This document shows positions 60,193-64,000 of a DNA stretch of 64,000 nucleotides, piece after piece. Source of the stretch: Ructibacterium sp965146665 (GTDB lineage Bacteria; Bacillota; Clostridia; Monoglobales; Monoglobaceae). The translations under genes and the position numbers were made by a program. Under the pieces are notes generated by a model. It was not told the DNA's origin. It made no database searches and was given only the letters and a program-made list of their open reading frames with translations. The stretch is from NCBI GenBank assembly GCA_965146665.1, contig CBCTHE010000009.1:1-64000 (forward strand). Direction: 5' to 3'. Positions within the stretch are counted from its first letter, which is position 1. Each line of letters begins with the position of its first letter.

Positions 60193-60224
60193 AAAAGGTC
60201 CGCCTCAGCAGAGGCGGACCTTTT
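60193..60224. terminator. Bidirectional terminator between amt and pyrG
   Basis: Perfect 14-bp stem AAAAGGTCCGCCTC (60193-60206) with its complement (60211-60224), loop AGCA; A- and T-runs serve both converging genes. Confidence 0.93.
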
Positions 60225-60262
60225 CACGTCCCGCACTGGAACACAGCACAGCGCCCTGTGTC

Positions 60263-61882
60263 TTACCGGCCAGTTCTGCTCTTTTCTCGTGCCGCGGCCA
60301 TAAACGTCCGGAAAAGAGGGTGCGGACGGTTTGGACGGCTCTTGAACTCAGGATGAAACTGCACCCCAACATAAAAGGGAAGTTCCGGAAGCTCCACCGC
60401 CTCAACCAGCCGGTTGTCTGGAGAGATTCCCGAAAACACCATGCCAGCTTCAGTCAAGCGGGTGCGGAAGTCATTGTTGAACTCATACCTGTGCCGGTGC
60501 CTCTCTACCGCTATCCCCGCCTGATAGCTCGCTTCCAGCCGGGTGCCCGGGAGAATACTGCAAGGATACGCCCCCAGCCGCATGGTGCCGCCCTTTGGCA
60601 GATTTCCCTGTTGATCCGGCATCAGATCAATTACTTTGCTGGGAGAATCGGGTGCAAACTCGCCGGAATTGGCGTCCCGGATACCGGCCGCATCCCGGGC
60701 AAAGGCAATGGCGGCAATCTGCATTCCAAGGCAGATCCCAAGATAGGGAATTCTCCGCTTCCGCGCATAGCCCGCGGCCAGGATCATTCCCTCAATTCCA
60801 CGGCTGCCGAAGCCGCCGGGGATGATAATTCCGTCCGCAAGACCCAGCACATCCTCCAAATTTTCCGGCTTCAGCTGTTCACTGTCAATCCACCTGATCT
60901 CCGTCTGCACATCATTGGCCCAGCCGCCGTGACGCAGGGCTTCCACAATGGAGAGATAGGAGTCATGGAGCTTCACATACTTGCCCACAAGGGCGATCCG
61001 CACCTTTTCCCGGCACTGTTTAATCCGCGCCACCATGTCCCGCCACTCCGCCAGATCACAGGGGGCCGCCGTCTCCTGCAGCTTCAGCTCCCGCAGGGCA
61101 ATCCGCGCAAGCCCGGCCTCCTCCAGCATCAGGGGCGCCTCATAGAGCACGGGCAGCGTCTGGTTCTGAATCACGCAGTCCTCCTTCACATTGCAGAACA
61201 GGGCAATTTTTTTCATCAGCCCCGCCTCAAGGGGCAAATCGCACCGCGCCACAATGATGTCCGGCATGATTCCAACGGACTGCAGTTCCTTGACCGAGTG
61301 CTGGGTCGGCTTTGACTTATGCTCTCTGGAGGATTCCAGATACGGCACCAGGGTCACATGGATGAACAGGCAGTTTTCCCGGCCCGCCTCAATCCCCACC
61401 TGCCGGATGGCCTCCAAAAACGGCTGGGATTCAATGTCCCCGGTGGTTCCGCCGATTTCGGTAAGGATTACGTCCGCCCCTGTCTTTTCCCCCACCGAAT
61501 AGATAAAAGACTTGATCTCATTGGTGATATGGGGAATCACCTGAACCGTCTCGCCCAGATATTCGCCGTTCCGTTCCTTCTGCAGGACATTCCAGTAGAC
61601 CTTTCCTGTGGTAAGGTTTGAATACTGGTTCAGATTCTCGTCGATGAACCGCTCATAGTGTCCCAGATCCAGATCCGTCTCCGCGCCGTCCTCTGTGACA
61701 AACACCTCGCCGTGCTGGTAGGGACTCATGGTCCCCGGATCCACATTGATATAGGGATCCAGCTTCTGGGCCGCCACCTTGAAGCCCCGCGCCTTTAGAA
61801 GCCGGCCCAGGCTGGCCGCGGTGATGCCCTTGCCCAGCCCGGATACCACACCGCCCGTGACAAAAATATACTTTGTTTTCAT
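60263..61882 (-). CDS. pyrG: CTP synthase
   Basis: 539-residue glutamine-dependent CTP synthase (UTP to CTP). N-terminal amidoligase (about 1-267) opens KYIFVTGGVVSGLGKGITAA; the C-terminal class I GATase has the nucleophile in LGICLGMQ and the His/Glu pair in VQFHPEF. Length is standard (535-545). Start: ATG 8 nt behind GAGGAG; an ATG ten codons upstream is in the same frame but lacks a site. It has its own promoter and the AAAGGC-loop attenuator, which groups it with the nitrogen genes. Confidence 0.97.
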   Translation of the reverse strand: MKTKYIFVTGGVVSGLGKGITAASLGRLLKARGFKVAAQKLDPYINVDPGTMSPYQHGEVFVTEDGAETDLDLGHYERFIDENLNQYSNLTTGKVYWNVLQKERNGEYLGETVQVIPHITNEIKSFIYSVGEKTGADVILTEIGGTTGDIESQPFLEAIRQVGIEAGRENCLFIHVTLVPYLESSREHKSKPTQHSVKELQSVGIMPDIIVARCDLPLEAGLMKKIALFCNVKEDCVIQNQTLPVLYEAPLMLEEAGLARIALRELKLQETAAPCDLAEWRDMVARIKQCREKVRIALVGKYVKLHDSYLSIVEALRHGGWANDVQTEIRWIDSEQLKPENLEDVLGLADGIIIPGGFGSRGIEGMILAAGYARKRRIPYLGICLGMQIAAIAFARDAAGIRDANSGEFAPDSPSKVIDLMPDQQGNLPKGGTMRLGAYPCSILPGTRLEASYQAGIAVERHRHRYEFNNDFRTRLTEAGMVFSGISPDNRLVEAVELPELPFYVGVQFHPEFKSRPNRPHPLFRTFMAAAREKSRTGR

Positions 61883-61975
61883 AGTCTTATCCTCCTCTTT
61901 TCTTTTTTCCAATTTCTCCTGAAACTATGCAGAATCAGCATTCCGCCCAAAGGCGGATGCCGAATCCGGCAAAGC

Positions 61976-62040
61976 AAAAAAGGCGCACCTGACATCAGCC
62001 CCCGCCAAACGGGAAATGATCTCAGGAACGCCTTTGTTCC
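61976..62040 (-). promoter_or_regulatory. Leader attenuator of pyrG (AAAGGC hexaloop and terminator)
   Basis: Read on the minus strand. GGAAC/GTTCC (62040-62036 with 62029-62025) closes the hexaloop AAAGGC (62035-62030). From the loop on, AAAGGCG..CCTGA pairs with TCAGG..CGCCTTT, followed by a U-run at 61981-61976, making a terminator that excludes the hexaloop hairpin. A second GC-rich hairpin (GCATCCGCC/GGCGGAATGC) lies at about 61938-61960, between the terminator and the gene. Confidence 0.76.
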
Positions 62041-62050
62041 ATATAAAATA

Positions 62051-62079
62051 ACTATAGCACAGCCGGCTGTGCTTGTCAA
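62051..62079 (-). promoter_or_regulatory. Sigma-A promoter of pyrG
   Basis: TTGACA (62079-62074) and TATAGT (62056-62051) on the minus strand, spacer 17. The predicted start near 62044 is just before the hexaloop hairpin. Confidence 0.85.
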
Positions 62080-62104
62080 GCGGGAATTTCCCCCGGACAT
62101 GACC

Positions 62105-62141
62105 AAAAAACGGCCGGGCCCCGGCAACGCGTGCCCGGCCG
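62105..62141 (-). terminator. Terminator of the Fe-S protein gene
   Basis: CGGCCGGGC (62111-62119) pairs with GCCCGGCCG (62133-62141); on the minus strand it is followed by six U (62110-62105). Confidence 0.88.
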
Positions 62142-62153
62142 CCTGCCTTTTGC

Positions 62154-62855
62154 TCAGTCCAGAATCCGGCCGTCGGTGGAGATGGTATAGACCTGCCACG
62201 GGATGAATTTCCCGCTGCCGTACAGGGCCTCCCTGGCGGCATGCTCAATCCCGCCGCAGCAGGGCACCTCCATCCGTACAATGGACAGGCTTTTGATCTC
62301 ATTGTTCCGTAGAATTTCGGTCAGCTTTTCCGTATAATCTCCGTCGTCCAGCTTCGGACATCCGATCAGGGTCACATGGTTCCGGATGAACCGCCGGTGA
62401 AAATCGCCGTAGGCATAGGCCGTGCAGTCCGCGGCAATCAGCAGATTGGCCCCCTTGAAATACGGGGCGTTCACAGGTGCCAGCCTGATCTGCACCGGCC
62501 ACTGGGAAAGCTGGCTCCCGCAGGCGGTCTGTGCCTCCATGGCAGGCTCCGGCTCCTGGTCCCGGCTGATGGCTTTTGACTGGGTTCCCGGACAGCCGCA
62601 GGGCAAATTCCCGGCCTTTTCCGCCTGGGCCGCCTTGACTGCCGCCTCATCATAGGCGGGCGCCTCCCGTTCCTCAAAGGATATGGCTCCGGTGGGACAG
62701 GCCGGCAGACAGTCGCCCAGCCCGTCACAGTAATCCTCCCGCAGGAGCTTTGCCTTTCCGTCTGCCATTCCAATGGCCCCCTCGTGACACGCCTGGGCAC
62801 AAAGACCGCACCCATTGCACTTCTCTTCATCAATTCTAATGATTTTCCGTATCAT
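62154..62855 (-). CDS. 4Fe-4S ferredoxin-domain protein with C-terminal Cys-rich domain
   Basis: 233 residues, cytoplasmic. The N-terminal ferredoxin domain has one complete [4Fe-4S] site (C13, C16, C19, C23) and a second in which the second Cys is Leu46 (CDGLGDCLPACP: C43, L46, C49, C53), so the second cluster may be 3Fe-4S or otherwise ligated. A linker follows, then a domain of about 110 residues ('NLLIAADCTAYAYGDFHRRF', 'LIGCPKLDD', 'MEVPCCGGIEHAAREAL') with conserved Cys. I recognise the family as an uncharacterised clostridial Fe-S protein often next to Crp/Fnr regulators and hybrid-cluster proteins; a redox or nitrosative-stress role is likely but unproven. Divergent from the Crp/Fnr gene. 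Confidence 0.82.
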   Translation of the reverse strand: MIRKIIRIDEEKCNGCGLCAQACHEGAIGMADGKAKLLREDYCDGLGDCLPACPTGAISFEEREAPAYDEAAVKAAQAEKAGNLPCGCPGTQSKAISRDQEPEPAMEAQTACGSQLSQWPVQIRLAPVNAPYFKGANLLIAADCTAYAYGDFHRRFIRNHVTLIGCPKLDDGDYTEKLTEILRNNEIKSLSIVRMEVPCCGGIEHAAREALYGSGKFIPWQVYTISTDGRILD

Positions 62856-62927
62856 ATTCTATCCCTCCTGTTGCCGCATCTCCCCCGCTGTCAGCCCGGC
62901 GGAAAAGGAGACCGCGCGCTTGATTTC

Positions 62928-62985
62928 TTGACTTTCTGTGCATAGTATAGTATGATACAGGAGAAAATGATGTTGTAATTACAAC
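62928..62985 (+). promoter_or_regulatory. Promoter and palindromic operator of the Crp/Fnr gene
   Basis: TTGACT (62928-62933) and TATGAT (62951-62956), spacer 17. A perfect 14-bp palindrome GTTGTAATTACAAC (62972-62985) just after the predicted start is a likely operator, perhaps for the regulator itself. The palindrome is not the classic FNR or CRP box. Confidence 0.65.
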
Positions 62986-62999
62986 GAAACGGTGATTCT

Positions 63000-63656
63000 A
63001 TGCAAAAATTTTTTCATGAAATTGCAAACTGCCCGCTTTTTGAGGGCATCGCGGCGGCGGAGCTGCCCGCGCTGCTGGAGCAGTTCAGGGCCGAAACAAA
63101 GACCTATCCCCGGGGCAGCTTCCTGCTCCGCGCAGGAGAGCGCCGAAGCACCCTTGGCATTGTCCTATCCGGAGCCGTACAGGTCCAGCAGGAGGACTAC
63201 AGCGGAAACAACACCCTGCTGGCCCAGCTCCTGCCGGGCGACCTGTTTGGCGAGGCCTTTGTCTGCGCCGGGGTTCCGTTTACGGTCTCGGCGTCCGCGC
63301 CGCAGGGCGCCGCGGTGCTGTGGCTTGCCTATCAAAGCCTTCTGGCCATGGACCGCGCGGCCACGCCGGCAAAGACGGATGTCATCGGCAACCTGATCCG
63401 GCTTCTAGCCGGAAAAAATATTTTTCTGACCGGACGGATCTCCCATCTGTCCAGACGCACCCTGCGGGACAAGGTGCTCTCCTATCTCTCGGAGCAATCA
63501 CAGCGCGCCGGGAGCCGGGACTTCACCATTCCCATGAACCGGCAGGCGCTGGCAGACTTTCTGGCGGCGGACCGGAGCGCGCTGTCCGCGGTGCTCTGCC
63601 GGCTTCGGGACGAAGGGATTCTGCGGTTTTACAAAAACCGGTTCACCTTTCTATGA
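63000..63656 (+). CDS. Crp/Fnr-family transcriptional regulator
   Basis: 218 residues. An N-terminal cyclic-nucleotide-binding-like beta-roll (about 10-115; 'YPRGSFLLRAGERRSTLGIV', 'LLPGDLFGEAFVCAGVPFTV'), a dimer helix and a C-terminal winged helix (about 150-215; 'IPMNRQALADFLAADRSALS') form the standard fold. The cysteines are scattered and do not form an FNR-type Fe-S motif. Divergent from the ferredoxin-domain gene, and probably its controller. The start ATG is at 63000; the ribosome site (ACGGTG) is only fair. Confidence 0.92.
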   Translation: MQKFFHEIANCPLFEGIAAAELPALLEQFRAETKTYPRGSFLLRAGERRSTLGIVLSGAVQVQQEDYSGNNTLLAQLLPGDLFGEAFVCAGVPFTVSASAPQGAAVLWLAYQSLLAMDRAATPAKTDVIGNLIRLLAGKNIFLTGRISHLSRRTLRDKVLSYLSEQSQRAGSRDFTIPMNRQALADFLAADRSALSAVLCRLRDEGILRFYKNRFTFL

Positions 63657-63687
63657 GGAACCGAACAGCGGAATGGAGGTTTTCACT

Positions 63688-64000
63688 ATGAATTTACGGC
63701 ATCTCAAAATTTTTATGACAGTGGCGGACTGCGGCAATATGCACCGGGCCGCGGAACAGCTCTTCATCTCCCAGTCCACCGTGAGCCAGGCCGTCCGGGA
63801 GCTTGAGGCGGACTATGGCGTCAGGCTGTTTGAACGGCTCTCCCGCCGGATCTATCTGACGGAAAACGGTGCTCTTCTGCTGTCCTACGCCCGGCATATC
63901 CTCCAGTCCGCGGACGAAATGGAGCACACCATGCGCCACCGTTCCCAGTCCCCAGTTCTCCGGCTGGGGGGCAGTGTAACCGTGGGCACCTGTCTGATTG
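63688..64000 (+). CDS. LysR-family transcriptional regulator (cut by the window end)
   Basis: 104 codons are visible and remain open to the last base. The product starts MNLRHLKIFMTVADCGNMHR and has the LysR helix-turn-helix 'AAEQLFISQSTVSQAVRELE', then the first strands of the effector domain ('LRLGGSVTVGTCLI'). GGAGG lies 8 nt before the ATG. It follows the Crp/Fnr gene by 31 nt on the same strand. Confidence 0.93.
   Translation, partial: MNLRHLKIFMTVADCGNMHRAAEQLFISQSTVSQAVRELEADYGVRLFERLSRRIYLTENGALLLSYARHILQSADEMEHTMRHRSQSPVLRLGGSVTVGTCLI

Noticed and set aside
58410..60236. 608-codon minus-strand frame opposite the ammonium transporter
   Set aside because: Antisense of a highly conserved membrane protein; His/Gly/Ala-rich sequence typical of a shadow frame.
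61976..62050. CTP-sensing reiterative-transcription leader for pyrG
   Set aside because: The predicted transcript does not begin with GGG and the leader matches the hexaloop attenuators of the nitrogen genes instead.
1..64000. CRISPR arrays, tRNA/rRNA genes, insertion sequences, prophage genes
   Set aside because: Searched by eye for direct repeats with spacers, cloverleaf-type segments, transposase and phage motifs; none found. A subtle tRNA or degenerate element could be missed.

Overview
The window looks like part of the chromosome of a Gram-positive, anaerobic, spore-forming clostridium, most like a gut Oscillospiraceae-type Firmicute. This is inference from gene content. Supporting points are moderately GC-rich genes behind AT-rich sigma-A promoters with 17-bp spacers, strong GGAGG ribosome sites, S-layer homology (SLH) proteins, CUT1 sugar ABC transporters, LL-diaminopimelate aminotransferase, type III glutamine synthetase, and both dipicolinate synthase subunits (dpaA/dpaB), a marker of endospores. 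No rRNA, tRNA, CRISPR array, insertion sequence or prophage was seen.

Layout. (1) 181-26334, all on the minus strand, is a Gram-positive polysaccharide-utilisation locus. It has a membrane-anchored AraC regulator, two permeases and a lipoprotein binding protein (CUT1), two SLH proteins, two very similar heparinase II/III-type lyases, two large secreted LamG-type proteins, a GH105 unsaturated-uronyl hydrolase and a GH36 alpha-galactosidase. The logic is surface binding and lyase cleavage of an acidic polysaccharide, import, then intracellular removal of the unsaturated uronic acid and alpha-galactose. (2) 26735-29504 carries a MATE exporter with an XRE regulator, and a PAS-GGDEF protein. (3) 29608-33376 is a sugar-catabolic operon of two TIM-barrel isomerases and a Gfo/Idh/MocA oxidoreductase, divergent from a cupin-AraC regulator. 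(4) 33451-37286 has a GNAT acetyltransferase, dpaAB and a secreted three-repeat protein. (5) 37446-41356 holds a ROK repressor divergent from pfkB, D-lyxose isomerase and a class II aldolase.

(6) 41429-62080 is a dense nitrogen-assimilation region. One minus-strand run is glnA, an ANTAR antiterminator, carA, yitT, a fused carB::dapF gene and dapL. Upstream of it lies a split glutamate synthase (GATase, FMN/Fe-S and GXGXG genes) with an overlooked 48-codon gene between the last two. Going right are asnA, type III glnN and an ammonium transporter fused to a P-II domain, then pyrG facing back. Three of these units (glutamate synthase, asnA, pyrG) share a leader in which a perfect promoter is followed at once by a small hairpin with the hexaloop AAAGGC. 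The loop and 3' arm of that hairpin are also the 5' arm of a terminator. The hexaloop fits the ANTAR-type RNA rule (A1, G4), and the ANTAR gene sits beside glnA. I propose one antitermination regulon for ammonia and glutamine use. (7) 62154-64000 has an Fe-S protein divergent from a Crp/Fnr regulator, then a LysR regulator cut by the window end.

The items most worth follow-up are the single-hexaloop attenuators, the carB::dapF fusion, the 48-codon gene in the glutamate synthase operon, and the paired lyases of the polysaccharide locus.
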